Source: Actinoplanes xinjiangensis
Lineage (GTDB): Bacteria; Actinomycetota; Actinomycetes; Mycobacteriales; Micromonosporaceae
Assembly (NCBI RefSeq): GCF_003148685.1
Contig: NZ_QGGR01000034.1
Location: forward strand, 1-64,000
DNA length: 64,000 nt
Direction of reading: 5' to 3'
Below are positions 8,788 to 17,782 of the stretch, one piece after another. The notes under the pieces were generated by a model. The model was not told the origin of the DNA. It was given only the letters and a program-made list of their open reading frames with translations, and searched no databases. The stretch's first letter is position 1; the number at the start of each line of letters is the position of its first letter. A program made the translations under genes and the position numbers.

Positions 8788-9885
8788 TCAGGGGGTGGGG
8801 AACGGGTGGCGGAGCGGGTTGTAGGTGTCCCGGTAGGTGCGCGGGCCGATCAGCGGCAGCAGTGTGTGGCGCAGCCACGACGGGAGGGCCGCGGCGCGGG
8901 AGAAGCGGTCGGTGGCGGTCTGGACGTGCGTGACGCGGTCGCGGCGGAGGCGTTCGTAGTGGGCGCCGGCGTCGTCCCAGTCGGTGGTGGCGAGGACGTC
9001 GGCGAGGACGAGGCCGTCTTCGACGGCGAGGGCGGCGCCCTGGGCCCAGACGGGTGCGGTGGCGTGGGCGGCGTCGCCGACGAGGACGCAGCGGCCGGCG
9101 GACCAGGTCGGAGTGCGGACCTCTTCGATCGGTGAGTGGTAGAGGTCGGTCATACCGTCGAGGACGGTGCGGACCGGGGCCGGATAGTCGCGGAACGACG
9201 TTCGCAGCCAGCCGGCGTCGGCGCTGACCGGGCCGCCGCCGGTCGCCGACGCGTAGCCATAGACCTCGTGGTCGTCGACCGGGATGAGCAGGAATGCGCC
9301 GCCGGGGCCGGTCCACAGGGTCCAGCAGTCTACGCCCGGGTTCGGTGCCATGAAACGCCAGCTCGCGGCGCTGAGGAGGGCTTCGCGGGTGGCGGTGGCG
9401 CCGATCGCGGTGGCCCGGACGACCGAGCGCACGCCGTCGGCGCCGGCGACGAAACCGAAACGCTGGCCGGTGTCGTCGCCGAACTCGACGTCCGCGCCGC
9501 CGGCCACGGGACGGACCGAGGTGACCGGAAGTGATCGGCGGATGCCTGCGTCGAGGCCGTCGGCCAGCAATCCGAGGAGGTCGGTGCGGCGCACGCACCG
9601 GGGCCGTGCCTCCGGGCCCCAGAAGGCGTCCTCGTCGACTTCGAAGAGGAGCCGGTCGCGGCTGGAACGGTACTCGCGGCGCCCGGTGGGGCGGCCGATC
9701 TTGTTGAGTCCGTCGGTGAGGCCGAGTGCGGCGAACGCGGCGATCGCGTTGCCGGGCAGGTTGATCGCCAGGCCGCCGCCGTCGTCGATGCCGCGTTCGG
9801 CGACGGTCGCCGGAACGTCGCGGCGGCGCAGCGCCCGTGCCAGGGCGAGTCCCGCGATGCCGCCACCCACCACAAGTACGTCCAT
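8788..9885 (-). CDS. FAD-dependent monooxygenase (PHBH/UbiH-like)
   Basis: A 365-aa single-component flavoprotein monooxygenase. The N-terminus MDVLVVGGGIAGLALARAL is the FAD-binding GxGxxG fold. Near residue 290, RCVLVGDAAHATAPVWAQGAALAVEDG is the GD/DAAH motif. FVAGADGVRSVVR is the DG motif that binds FAD and NAD(P)H. Such enzymes hydroxylate aromatic or polyketide substrates; the actual one is unknown. It is monocistronic. A 135-bp gap to the DoxX-like gene downstream on the coordinate axis holds its promoter. Confidence 0.9.
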   Translation of the reverse strand: MDVLVVGGGIAGLALARALRRRDVPATVAERGIDDGGGLAINLPGNAIAAFAALGLTDGLNKIGRPTGRREYRSSRDRLLFEVDEDAFWGPEARPRCVRRTDLLGLLADGLDAGIRRSLPVTSVRPVAGGADVEFGDDTGQRFGFVAGADGVRSVVRATAIGATATREALLSAASWRFMAPNPGVDCWTLWTGPGGAFLLIPVDDHEVYGYASATGGGPVSADAGWLRTSFRDYPAPVRTVLDGMTDLYHSPIEEVRTPTWSAGRCVLVGDAAHATAPVWAQGAALAVEDGLVLADVLATTDWDDAGAHYERLRRDRVTHVQTATDRFSRAAALPSWLRHTLLPLIGPRTYRDTYNPLRHPFPTP

Positions 9886-10020
9886 GACGATCCAGGGTCC
9901 CCTTCATCGACCGTCATCGGATCGTAGTGCCCACAACCGGACAGTCGGCATCGGATCGTCAGGTCCACCCGGACGGGCCCGGACTGGACGCCGGCGCCGG
10001 GCCTTCTCACCACACCGTTA

Positions 10021-10353
10021 TCACCACACCATGGTTCCGGCGGTGAGGGCGGCGACGACGAGCGGCAGCGCGACCCGCAGGGCGCCGTCCTGGCAGAGCA
10101 GGCGCAGCCCGGCCATGATCAGCATGAGGACGACGAGGGCGACGGCCGCGGCGATGCCGATCGGGGGCACCGCGAGACCGGCGGCGAGCCCGGCACCGCC
10201 GAGGATCAGCAGGCCGGAGACCTTGCGGTATTCGGAGAGGGACACCCCGAAGTGGTACGCGGCGGCCCGCTGATCCTCGGGCGCGGCGGTCAGCCGGGCG
10301 ATGCCCTGGACGCCGAAGAAGACGATGACGATGCCGGCCAGCACGGTGTTCAC
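10021..10353 (-). CDS. DoxX-like small integral membrane protein
   Basis: A 110-aa protein with four membrane helices, among them TVLAGIVIVFFGVQGIARL, VSGLLILGGAGLAAGLAV and AAAVALVVLMLIMAGL. The HFGVSLSEYRKVSGLLILGG segment resembles the DoxX-like family (PF13564 type). Function unknown. It lies 22 bp downstream of the TetR stop and is probably the last gene of an NYN-TetR-DoxX-like operon. Confidence 0.7.
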   Translation of the reverse strand: MNTVLAGIVIVFFGVQGIARLTAAPEDQRAAAYHFGVSLSEYRKVSGLLILGGAGLAAGLAVPPIGIAAAVALVVLMLIMAGLRLLCQDGALRVALPLVVAALTAGTMVW

Positions 10354-10375
10354 CCCAGCAGGCTAGTTTTCATGC

Positions 10376-10999
10376 TCAGGCGTGTGCAACATCCTGTGAC
10401 ATGGCTCGCCGGATGGCCTCCTCCGCGGCGGCTGCCGGCAGTCCGGCGGCGACCAGCACGGCGGCCGCCGCCCGGGTGCCGTCGTCGGCCCACCACTCGT
10501 CGTTCGCGGCCTGCATCATGGCCAGGGTCATCGCCTGGAGGGCCGCGGCCAGCACCGGCACCGGCAGGTGGGTGGCGAACCGCCCGCTGTCCCGGGCGCG
10601 CTCCAGCAGCGCGCGACTCTGCGCCGCGATCGGATGCAGCAGCTCCCGCAGCCCGGCCATCCCGAGGTCGCTCTCCGCCAGGGAGATGAGCAGGCGATAC
10701 TGCTCGCCTGCGGTCCACAGGGTGAGCGCGAAGTCGGCCATCGCGACCTCCGGGTCGAGACCGGATCTATCGGTACGGCCGAGCGCCTCCAGCAGGTCGG
10801 CCGAGCACTTGTCGGCCAGCCCGGCCAGCAACTCGTCCCGGTTCGCGAAGTGGGCGTAGACCGTCCGCCGAACCACACCGGCCGCCTGGGCCAAGTCGTC
10901 CATGCTGGCCGCCGGCTGACGGGCCAGCAGGGTGCGCGCCGCCCGCAGGATCCGGTCCCGGTTCTCCTCGGCGTCGCGCCGCCGCCCGCGCACGGTCAC
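10376..10999 (-). CDS. TetR/AcrR-family transcriptional regulator
   Basis: A 207-aa TetR-type repressor. The N-terminal helix-turn-helix reads RDRILRAARTLLARQPAASMDDLAQAAGVVRRTVYAHFANRDELLAGL. The ligand domain is all-helical and uncharacterised. It starts with GTG at 10999, and the GTGA overlaps the stop of the upstream NYN gene by 4 bp, so translation is probably coupled. The DoxX-like gene follows after 22 bp and is the likeliest regulated partner in cis. Confidence 0.9.
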   Translation of the reverse strand: MTVRGRRRDAEENRDRILRAARTLLARQPAASMDDLAQAAGVVRRTVYAHFANRDELLAGLADKCSADLLEALGRTDRSGLDPEVAMADFALTLWTAGEQYRLLISLAESDLGMAGLRELLHPIAAQSRALLERARDSGRFATHLPVPVLAAALQAMTLAMMQAANDEWWADDGTRAAAAVLVAAGLPAAAAEEAIRRAMSQDVAHA

Positions 11000-11763
11000 T
11001 CGGCCGCCTTCTTCCCCGGCCGGCGCTTGTCACGGATCCAGATGATCGCCGGTTTGCCGTCGCCGGAGTCGCGCCGGTCGATGTCGAACAGGCCGATCGC
11101 GGTGACCAGCCCGCCGAGTTTGGGATAGCCGTAGCTGCGCGGGTCGAAGTCGGAGCGCTGCTTGGTGACGATGTGCCCGACCGCGGCCAACGGCGCCCAG
11201 CCGTCGTCACCGGAGGCGGCCTCGACCGCGGAGCGGATCAGGTTCATCAGGCTGGTGTCGCCGCGGAGCTGGGCGGACGCCGACACGGGGCTCGGCGGGG
11301 GCGCGGGCACGTCCTCCGGCTCGGACAGGTTCTCGGTGTAGATGAACTTGTCGCAGGCGGCCACGAACGGCTTCGGGGTCTTGCGTTCGCCGAACCCGTA
11401 CACGGTCAGGCCGGACTCGCGGATCCGGGACGCCAGCCGGGTGAAGTCGCTGTCGCTGGAGACGATGCAGAACCCGTCGAACCGCCCGGTGTACAGCAGG
11501 TCCATCGCGTCGATGATCATCGCGGCGTCGGTGGCGTTCTTGCCGGTCGTGTAGGAGAACTGCTGGATCGGCTGGATCGACTGGGCCAGCAGCTGATCCT
11601 TCCACCCGCGCAGACTGGTGCCGGTCCAGTCGCCGTAGGCCCGCTTGACGTGCGCCGTCCCGTATTTCGCCACCTCGGCGAGCAGCCCGTCGACTATCGA
11701 CGCCTGCGCGTTGTCCGCGTCGATCAGAACGGCCAGTTTCGCCGAGTTGTCATTCACCGCCAC
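10996..11763 (-). CDS. NYN-domain (LabA/DUF88-like) nuclease with OST-HTH/LOTUS domain
   Basis: About 255 aa. Residues about 8-150 form an NYN PIN-like domain: AVLIDADNAQ with catalytic-type acidic residues, then NATDAAMIIDAMDLL and FCIVSSDSDFTRLASRIRESG. A Pro-rich linker leads to a C-terminal OST-HTH/LOTUS domain (MNLIRSAVEAASGDDGWAPLAAVG to YGYPKLGGLVTAIGLFDID), a proposed RNA-binding fold. NYN domains are metal-dependent ribonucleases; the target is unknown. The start is uncertain: GTG 11763 gives the family N-terminus, and GTG 11817 would add 18 residues. First gene of the operon with TetR. Confidence 0.82.
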   Translation of the reverse strand: MAVNDNSAKLAVLIDADNAQASIVDGLLAEVAKYGTAHVKRAYGDWTGTSLRGWKDQLLAQSIQPIQQFSYTTGKNATDAAMIIDAMDLLYTGRFDGFCIVSSDSDFTRLASRIRESGLTVYGFGERKTPKPFVAACDKFIYTENLSEPEDVPAPPPSPVSASAQLRGDTSLMNLIRSAVEAASGDDGWAPLAAVGHIVTKQRSDFDPRSYGYPKLGGLVTAIGLFDIDRRDSGDGKPAIIWIRDKRRPGKKAAE

Positions 11764-11912
11764 AACGACTGAGGATAGGCCCAGGCCGGCCCGCCCACCC
11801 GGCGACGGTGCCGACACGGCGCACCCGTCCCCTGCTCGGCCCCGGGACGGCCGTCACCTTCGAGACATAGATGACGCTCGAATACGGACGCTTCGGGCAG
11901 TATCGTAGGGAA

Positions 11913-12581
11913 ATGGCGCTGTGGATGAGCCGTAGCCTGCGCACCCTGCTGAACGAGGCGGGGCCGGACGGCCGGGCCGAGGCGCTCACCGAGCTGAAGG
12001 CCGCCATCGCCGGCCGGGAGGTCACCACCCTTCCCGCGACGCTCACCCCACCGGACGCCGAGATCGCCCGCATCGCCGCCCTGCTCCTGGACGACCTGGC
12101 CGAGCTGCACCTGCTGCAACTGCGCTCAGTGGACCGCCCGGACGCGACGCGGCTCGCCACCACCAGCGCCGGCCGGTGGTTACGGACCACGCAGCTGCAC
12201 CATGCGGGCCGGATGCGCCGCCGGGCCGTCGGCGTGATGTGCGCCGAGCCGCCGGACGTCCCCGAGGCCACCCACGTCCGCTATCTGACCACCGCCACCG
12301 GGATGCTGGCGTTCGGCGACTACTACGAGATGATCGCGCTGATCGTGACGTTCCCGTTCGACGGGCCCGACGATCCGCGGGCACAGCGCGGGGCCCGCGA
12401 CATGGCGATGGCCAGCCAGGCCACCTCCGCCACCCGGATGCTCTTCGAGATCGACCTGGCCGGCCCGGCTCTGGACGTGGCCTACCAGTCGATGTGGGTC
12501 CGCGCGATGGCCGACGCCCGCGAGGAGGAGCTGCTCCCCACGATCCGCCGATGGCGCCGGTGGACCGGTCTCGGGGGATAG
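11913..12581 (+). CDS. Hypothetical protein, 222 aa
   Basis: A 222-aa soluble, Arg- and Ala-rich protein that I do not recognise. It has a helical N-terminal half and a segment rich in aromatic and acidic residues (FGDYYEMIALIVTFPFDGPDD) at about residues 140-165. The start is ATG 11913; a TATCGT -10-like element 7 bp upstream would make the transcript leaderless. ATG 11871 is an alternative. Divergent from the NYN operon. Confidence 0.65.
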   Translation: MALWMSRSLRTLLNEAGPDGRAEALTELKAAIAGREVTTLPATLTPPDAEIARIAALLLDDLAELHLLQLRSVDRPDATRLATTSAGRWLRTTQLHHAGRMRRRAVGVMCAEPPDVPEATHVRYLTTATGMLAFGDYYEMIALIVTFPFDGPDDPRAQRGARDMAMASQATSATRMLFEIDLAGPALDVAYQSMWVRAMADAREEELLPTIRRWRRWTGLGG

Positions 12582-12645
12582 CCCGGCGCCGGCGGCGATG
12601 GGAATAGGACGGACACATTGGAGAAACAAAGGGGCTGACAAGTTC

Positions 12646-12674
12646 TTGACGCCGTGGCTGTGAGCGCTAACACT
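12646..12674 (+). promoter_or_regulatory. GH43 promoter with LacI-type operator
   Basis: TTGACG (12646-12651) and AACACT (12669-12674) are spaced 17 bp apart. They are overlapped by GTGAGCGCTAAC (12660-12671), an 11-of-12 match to the perfect palindrome GTTAGCGCTAAC found before the second GH43 gene, whose -35/-10 pair is also TTGACA-N17-AACACT. The arrangement, with the operator overlapping the -10, suggests repression by a LacI-family protein encoded elsewhere. Confidence 0.65.
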
Positions 12675-12740
12675 CTGGCAACACCCCCGTTACGCGCCCG
12701 CTGTCGATGGTGGGCGCGGTCGTCCTCGGCTGGGAGAAAC

Positions 12741-15700
12741 ATGCTGATGAGCAGGCGCCCCGGGCGCCGTAGAGCTTTCGTGCTGGCGCCCCTCACCGCA
12801 TTGGCCGTCGCGGCCGGTTCCTTCGCTGTCCCGTCGGTGGCGGCCGCCGCCGACGGGCTCGTCCTCTGGTACCGACTCGACGAGTCGTCGGGCGCCGTGG
12901 CCACCGACTCGTCCGGCAACGGGCGCGACGGCACGGTCGTCGGCACCCCGGCCTGGCAGCCCGGTCAGGGTCTGGGGCTGAACGGCTCCGACACGTACGT
13001 CAAGGCGCCGAACGACCTGCTGAAGTCGCTCGACTCGGTGAGTGTCTCGTTCGATGTGAAGATCGACGCGACGCAGAGCACCCCGTACTTCCTCTACGGG
13101 TTCGGCAACACCGACGCGGCCACCGGGTACGGCAACGGTTACCTCTTCGCCACCGGGAACGGCTACCGGAACGGGATCTCCACGGGCAACTGGACGGGCG
13201 AGCAGAACACCCGGCCCGCCGACGGCCACAACCTGGCGCGCGGCACGTGGAAGACGGTCACGTACACGCAGACCGGTTCCACCGGGACCCTCTACGAGGA
13301 CGGCGTCGCGGTGGCCACGAACACCGCGATCAGCGTGCTGCCGAGCGCGATCGGCGGTGGCACGACGACGGCGAACCACTTCGGTAGGTCGAACTACACC
13401 GGGGACCGGCTGCTGAAGGGCCGGCTCCGGGACGTACGGGTCTATGACCGGGCACTGAACGCCGGCGAGGTGGAGACCCTGGCGGAGAGCGCGAACACCG
13501 AGGCGGTCACGGCCGACGTCGCGGCGCTGGACCTGGGCGACACGAGCGGTCTGACCGCTGACCTGAATCTGCCGGCGACCGCACCGTACGGCTCGAGGGT
13601 CTCCTGGACCTCCAGCGACCGTGACGTGATCAGCGACGCCGGGACGATCGTGCGCCCGCCGGCCGGTGAGCCGGACGCGCACGCCACGCTGACCGCGACG
13701 CTGCGCCGCGGCAACCGGGCCGAGACCAAGACCTTCGAGGTGACGGTCCGGGCCGCGTTCGACGACGCGGCCAATGCGGAGGCCGCGGTCAACGCCCTGA
13801 CGATCCACAACCTCGATGACGTACGGGGAAACCTGACGCTCCCCGCATCGGCGAGTTGGGCCTCCAGTGACCCGGCGACGATCTCCACCACCGGCGAGGT
13901 GCACCGCCCCGCCCCCGGCGCACCGGCGAAAACGGTCACGCTGACCGCGACGGTGACCGTCGGCACGGCCACCGCGACCCGTGATCTCACCGCGAAGGTG
14001 CCCCCGTTGCCGGCCGCGGAGCCGTTCGAGGGTTACCTGTTCAGCTACTTCACCGGCGAGGGCTCCTCGAACGGCGAACAGGTCTACAACGCGCTGAGCA
14101 ACGGCAACGACCCGCTGAGCTGGCGTGAGATCAACAACGGGAACCCGGTGCTGACCTCGTCGCTCGGCACGCAGGGGCTGCGCGACCCGTTCATCATCCG
14201 CTCGCCGGAGGGCGACAAGTTCTACCAGATCGCCACCGATCTCAAGATCTACGGCAACGGCGACTGGGACGCCTCCCAGCGCACCGGCAGCAAGTCGATC
14301 ATGGTGTGGGAGTCGACCGACCTGGTCAACTGGACCGACCAGCGCCTGGTCAAGGTCTCCCCGGACACCGCCGGCAACACCTGGGCACCGGAGGCCTTCT
14401 ACTCGAAGGAGCTGGGCGCCTACGTGGTCTTCTGGGCGTCGAAGCTCTACGCCGCGGACGACCCGAACCACACCGGCAGCACCTACAACAAGATGATGTA
14501 CGCGACCACCCGCGACTTCCGTACCTTCAGCGAGGCGAAGGTGTGGAAGGACCCCGGCTACTCGGTGATCGACTCCACGGTGATCGAGCACGACGGCGTC
14601 TACCACCGGATCACCAAGGACGAGCGGAACAACTCGTCGAACTCGCCGTGCAGCAAGTTCCTGATCCAGGAGAAGTCGGCCGACCTGCTCGACACCAGCT
14701 GGGACCTCCAGGCCGAGTGCATCGGCTCCGGAGCTCTCAGCCAGGGTGAGGGCCCGCTGGTCTTCAAGTCCAACTCCCCCGCTGCCAACGGCAAGGACAA
14801 GTGGTACCTGTTCATCGACGAGTACGGCGGCCGCGGTTACGTCCCGTTCTCGACGACCGACCTGAACTCGGGGGTGTGGACGCCGGAGCCGGCCTACAGC
14901 CTGCCGAAGCGCCCGCGCCACGGCACGATCCTGCCCGTCACCCGCGCCGAGTACGACCGGATCTCGGCGAAGTACGAGGAGCCGCCGACCCCGGCGGTGG
15001 GCCTGCGGTTGCGCTACCAGTTCGACGAGACGAGCGGCACGGTCGCCCGGGACACGTCCGGCAACGACTTCAACGGCACCTACGAGCGCACTCCCGCCTG
15101 GGGTACCGGTGTGCAGGACGGCTCGTTCAGGATGTCCGGCGGTGCGAACTCGCCGTACGTCACCATCCCGAACGGTGTGCTCAAGGGCGCGCAGGCCGCC
15201 ACGGTGTCGGTGTGGACGAAGTGGACCGCCTCCACCACGGTCAACCAGTGGCTCTACGCACTCGGCCCGAACAGTGACAAGTACCTGTTCACCAGTCCGC
15301 GCAACGGTGGCAACGTGCTGTTCTCGGCGATCACCACCGGCTCCTGGCAGGCCGAGTCGCAACTGTCGCACAGCGCGGCCCTGCCCGGTGGCGGCTGGCA
15401 GCACATCGCGGTGACGATCGACGGGTCGACCGCGGCGATGTATCTCAACGGCACGAAGGTGGCGGGTGCGACCGGCGTGACCGTGAAGCCGTCCGACCTG
15501 TACGACGCCACGAAGGCGTACAGCGGTTACGTCGGCCGGTCGCTCTACGCGGCGGACCCGTACTACGCCGGTGAGGTCGACGACTTCCGGATCTACGACG
15601 TCGCGCTGCCGGCCGCGAAGATCCTGGAGCTGGCGGGCCGCACGACGAGCATCGGCGGCGTGACCCTGCCGGAGCTGAAGGCCGACGCGATCATCGACGA

Positions 15701-17627
15701 CACGGCGGGCACGGTGAAGCTGCCGGTCAAGCCGGGCACCGATGTCACGCGGCTGTCTCCGTCGTTCGTGCTGGCGGCGGGCTCGAGCATCAGCCCCGCA
15801 TCACCACAGGACTTCACCAGGCCGGTCACCTACCAGGTCACCGACAGCCAGGGGGCGAAACGGTCCTGGCAGGTCAGCGCCCTCGTGATGAAGTCGCCGA
15901 TCATCCCCGGCCTGAATGCCGACCCGAACATCTCGGTCTTCGGCGACACCTTCTGGATCCACGCGACCACCGACGGGTTCGCCGGCTGGTCCGGCACGCG
16001 GTTCAAGGCCTGGTCGTCGAAGGACCTGGTCAACTGGACCGACCACGGGGTGATCCTGGACCTCGGGCCGGACGTGAGCTGGGCCGACGACAGCGCATGG
16101 GCACCGACGATCGCGGCGCGCAACGGCAGGTACTACTTCTACTTCAGCGGCGGCCTGGCCACCGGCAACACGGCGAAGCACCTGGGCGTCGCGGTGGCCG
16201 ACTCGCCGGCCGGCCCGTTCACCGACGCGCTCGGCAGGCCCCTGGTCGCGGGCGGCACCTACCCGGGTCAGATGATCGACCCGGCGGTGTTCACCGACGA
16301 CGACGGGAAGTCGTACCTGTACTGGGGCAACGGCAGCTCGTACCAGGTGCCGCTGAACGACGACATGGTGTCGTTCGACCCCGCGCTGGTGAAGACGTAC
16401 AAGCCCACGAACTACAACGAGGGCGGCTTCGTCATCAAGCGGGGCGGCGTCTACTACTTCATGTGGTCGGAGAACGACACCCGCAGTGCCGACTACCGGG
16501 TGGCGTACGCGACCGGGTCGTCCCCGCTCGGGCCCTGGAGCGACCGGGTCGGCGTGATCCTGTCGAAGGACCCGTCACTGGGCATCCTCGGCACCGGTCA
16601 CCACTCGGTGGTGCGGGTCCCGGGCTCGGACTCCTGGTACACCGCGTACCACCGGTTCGCGATCCCGGGCGGCGACGGCACGCACCGGGAGACCACGATC
16701 GACAAGCTGGAGTTCGCGGCGGACGGGGCGATCAAGCCGGTCGTGCCGACGCTGGAGAGCATCGCCCCGGTGACGGTCGCCGGCGCCGGGCCGGACACCG
16801 GCGGTCCCGAGGGCAGCGCCATCGCCCTGGCCGGCACGGTCTCCAACACCGCCAACCGGCCGACCTGGACGGTCCACGGCAGCGGGTGTGTCCTCGCCGA
16901 CCCGCACGCCGCCGCGACCACGCTGACCTGCACCGACAACGGTTCCTACACGGTCACGCTGACCGCGGGCGACAGCAGCGACTCGGCGACGGTCACGGTG
17001 GTCAACGCGACGCCGACGGTCACCGTCCCGGGCGGGCACCCGGCGCCGGACGCGCCGGTCGCCACGAAGACCGAGATCGTCCGGAGGGTTCCGGTCCGCG
17101 ACGCGGGCGCCGACACCCTCGGCTGTACGGCCACCTGGGGCGACGGATCCACGTCGGCCGGAACGGTGTCCGCGGGCGTCTGCACGGTGCGTCACCGGTA
17201 CACGGTCGCCGGCCTGTTCCGGCCGTCGGTGACGGTGCGCGACGACGACGGGGCCTCGGCGAGCGGTGTCCTGCCGTTCGTGACGGTCCACCAGCCGAAG
17301 GCGGGCTACGTGGCGGGCAGCGGCTGGAGCGGGACGACCGACTTCGCGTTCCTGGCCCGGTCCGGAAAGACCTCCGGGAAGGCGTGGATCAGCACGCCGA
17401 AGGGTGTCTTCGAGTCGGCGAACCTGACTCCGGCACTGGCCTGCGGGCCGGGTGCGCTGCTGCTCGGCAGCGGGACGGTCGGCGGCGTCTCCGGGTACAG
17501 CGTCCTGGTCACGGTGGTCGACGGCCGAAAGGACGCGATCCTGATCAGGATCTGGCACACCCGTACCGGGAAGGTCGTCCATGAGGTGACCGACACCAGC
17601 CTGGACGGCGGCGGCATCGTCGCCTGA
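12741..17627 (+). CDS. Secreted double-GH43 protein with two LamG modules
   Basis: A 1628-aa secreted protein. Order: signal peptide (about 1-37); LamG-like domain (about 40-240, WYRLDESSGAVATDSSGNGRDG); atrophied-Ig-type linkers (about 250-425); a first GH43-like five-bladed propeller (about 428-749, YLFSYFTGEGSSNGEQVY, LRDPFIIRSP, WAPEAFYSKELGAYVVFWAS); second LamG (about 754-967); Ig-like linker; a second GH43 (about 1053-1333, GLNADPNISVFGDTFW, AWAPTIAARNGRYYFYFSGG, MIDPAVFTDDDGKSYLYWG); PKD-like region (about 1337-1520) and a C-terminal domain. GH43 enzymes are inverting arabinofuranosidases, arabinanases or xylosidases. ATG 12741 follows GGGAGAAAC. Exact substrates unknown. Two different GH43 domains in one chain is unusual. 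Confidence 0.88.
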   Translation: MLMSRRPGRRRAFVLAPLTALAVAAGSFAVPSVAAAADGLVLWYRLDESSGAVATDSSGNGRDGTVVGTPAWQPGQGLGLNGSDTYVKAPNDLLKSLDSVSVSFDVKIDATQSTPYFLYGFGNTDAATGYGNGYLFATGNGYRNGISTGNWTGEQNTRPADGHNLARGTWKTVTYTQTGSTGTLYEDGVAVATNTAISVLPSAIGGGTTTANHFGRSNYTGDRLLKGRLRDVRVYDRALNAGEVETLAESANTEAVTADVAALDLGDTSGLTADLNLPATAPYGSRVSWTSSDRDVISDAGTIVRPPAGEPDAHATLTATLRRGNRAETKTFEVTVRAAFDDAANAEAAVNALTIHNLDDVRGNLTLPASASWASSDPATISTTGEVHRPAPGAPAKTVTLTATVTVGTATATRDLTAKVPPLPAAEPFEGYLFSYFTGEGSSNGEQVYNALSNGNDPLSWREINNGNPVLTSSLGTQGLRDPFIIRSPEGDKFYQIATDLKIYGNGDWDASQRTGSKSIMVWESTDLVNWTDQRLVKVSPDTAGNTWAPEAFYSKELGAYVVFWASKLYAADDPNHTGSTYNKMMYATTRDFRTFSEAKVWKDPGYSVIDSTVIEHDGVYHRITKDERNNSSNSPCSKFLIQEKSADLLDTSWDLQAECIGSGALSQGEGPLVFKSNSPAANGKDKWYLFIDEYGGRGYVPFSTTDLNSGVWTPEPAYSLPKRPRHGTILPVTRAEYDRISAKYEEPPTPAVGLRLRYQFDETSGTVARDTSGNDFNGTYERTPAWGTGVQDGSFRMSGGANSPYVTIPNGVLKGAQAATVSVWTKWTASTTVNQWLYALGPNSDKYLFTSPRNGGNVLFSAITTGSWQAESQLSHSAALPGGGWQHIAVTIDGSTAAMYLNGTKVAGATGVTVKPSDLYDATKAYSGYVGRSLYAADPYYAGEVDDFRIYDVALPAAKILELAGRTTSIGGVTLPELKADAIIDDTAGTVKLPVKPGTDVTRLSPSFVLAAGSSISPASPQDFTRPVTYQVTDSQGAKRSWQVSALVMKSPIIPGLNADPNISVFGDTFWIHATTDGFAGWSGTRFKAWSSKDLVNWTDHGVILDLGPDVSWADDSAWAPTIAARNGRYYFYFSGGLATGNTAKHLGVAVADSPAGPFTDALGRPLVAGGTYPGQMIDPAVFTDDDGKSYLYWGNGSSYQVPLNDDMVSFDPALVKTYKPTNYNEGGFVIKRGGVYYFMWSENDTRSADYRVAYATGSSPLGPWSDRVGVILSKDPSLGILGTGHHSVVRVPGSDSWYTAYHRFAIPGGDGTHRETTIDKLEFAADGAIKPVVPTLESIAPVTVAGAGPDTGGPEGSAIALAGTVSNTANRPTWTVHGSGCVLADPHAAATTLTCTDNGSYTVTLTAGDSSDSATVTVVNATPTVTVPGGHPAPDAPVATKTEIVRRVPVRDAGADTLGCTATWGDGSTSAGTVSAGVCTVRHRYTVAGLFRPSVTVRDDDGASASGVLPFVTVHQPKAGYVAGSGWSGTTDFAFLARSGKTSGKAWISTPKGVFESANLTPALACGPGALLLGSGTVGGVSGYSVLVTVVDGRKDAILIRIWHTRTGKVVHEVTDTSLDGGGIVA

Positions 17628-17668
17628 CGCGGCGGAGCGGGCCGGGGGGTATCCCGGCCCGCTCGACA

Positions 17669-17703
17669 TTGACATCCATATAGCCAAATGTTTACGTAAA
17701 CAT
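17669..17703 (+). promoter_or_regulatory. GH30 promoter with 16-bp palindromic operator
   Basis: TTGACA (17669-17674) is followed at 17 bp by TTACGT, which lies inside the perfect 16-bp palindrome ATGTTTACGTAAACAT (17688-17703). The palindrome resembles LacI/GalR-family operators with a central CG. Placement over the -10 suggests repression of the GH30 gene. The cognate regulator is not in the window. Confidence 0.6.
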
Positions 17704-17710
17704 CCCACCG

Positions 17711-17763
17711 GGCTGGTTCCCACCGCTGTCTCAACGTCCTTGAGACGACGGTGAGGGCCAGCC
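17711..17763. repeat. 53-bp palindromic element, single copy B
   Basis: Starts GGCTGGTTCCCACCGCTG and ends CGGTGAGGGCCAGCC, the same 53-bp length as the array units at 8.3 kb. The right arm is less perfect than copies C and D. It lies 20 bp before the GH30 ATG and downstream of the predicted GH30 promoter, so it would be a hairpin in the mRNA leader. Confidence 0.85.
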
Positions 17764-17782
17764 GACGAAACGAGGGACTGCG

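Noticed and set aside
12690..15404. 904-codon minus-strand frame opposite the double GH43 gene
   Set aside because: Antisense shadow without recognisable protein features.
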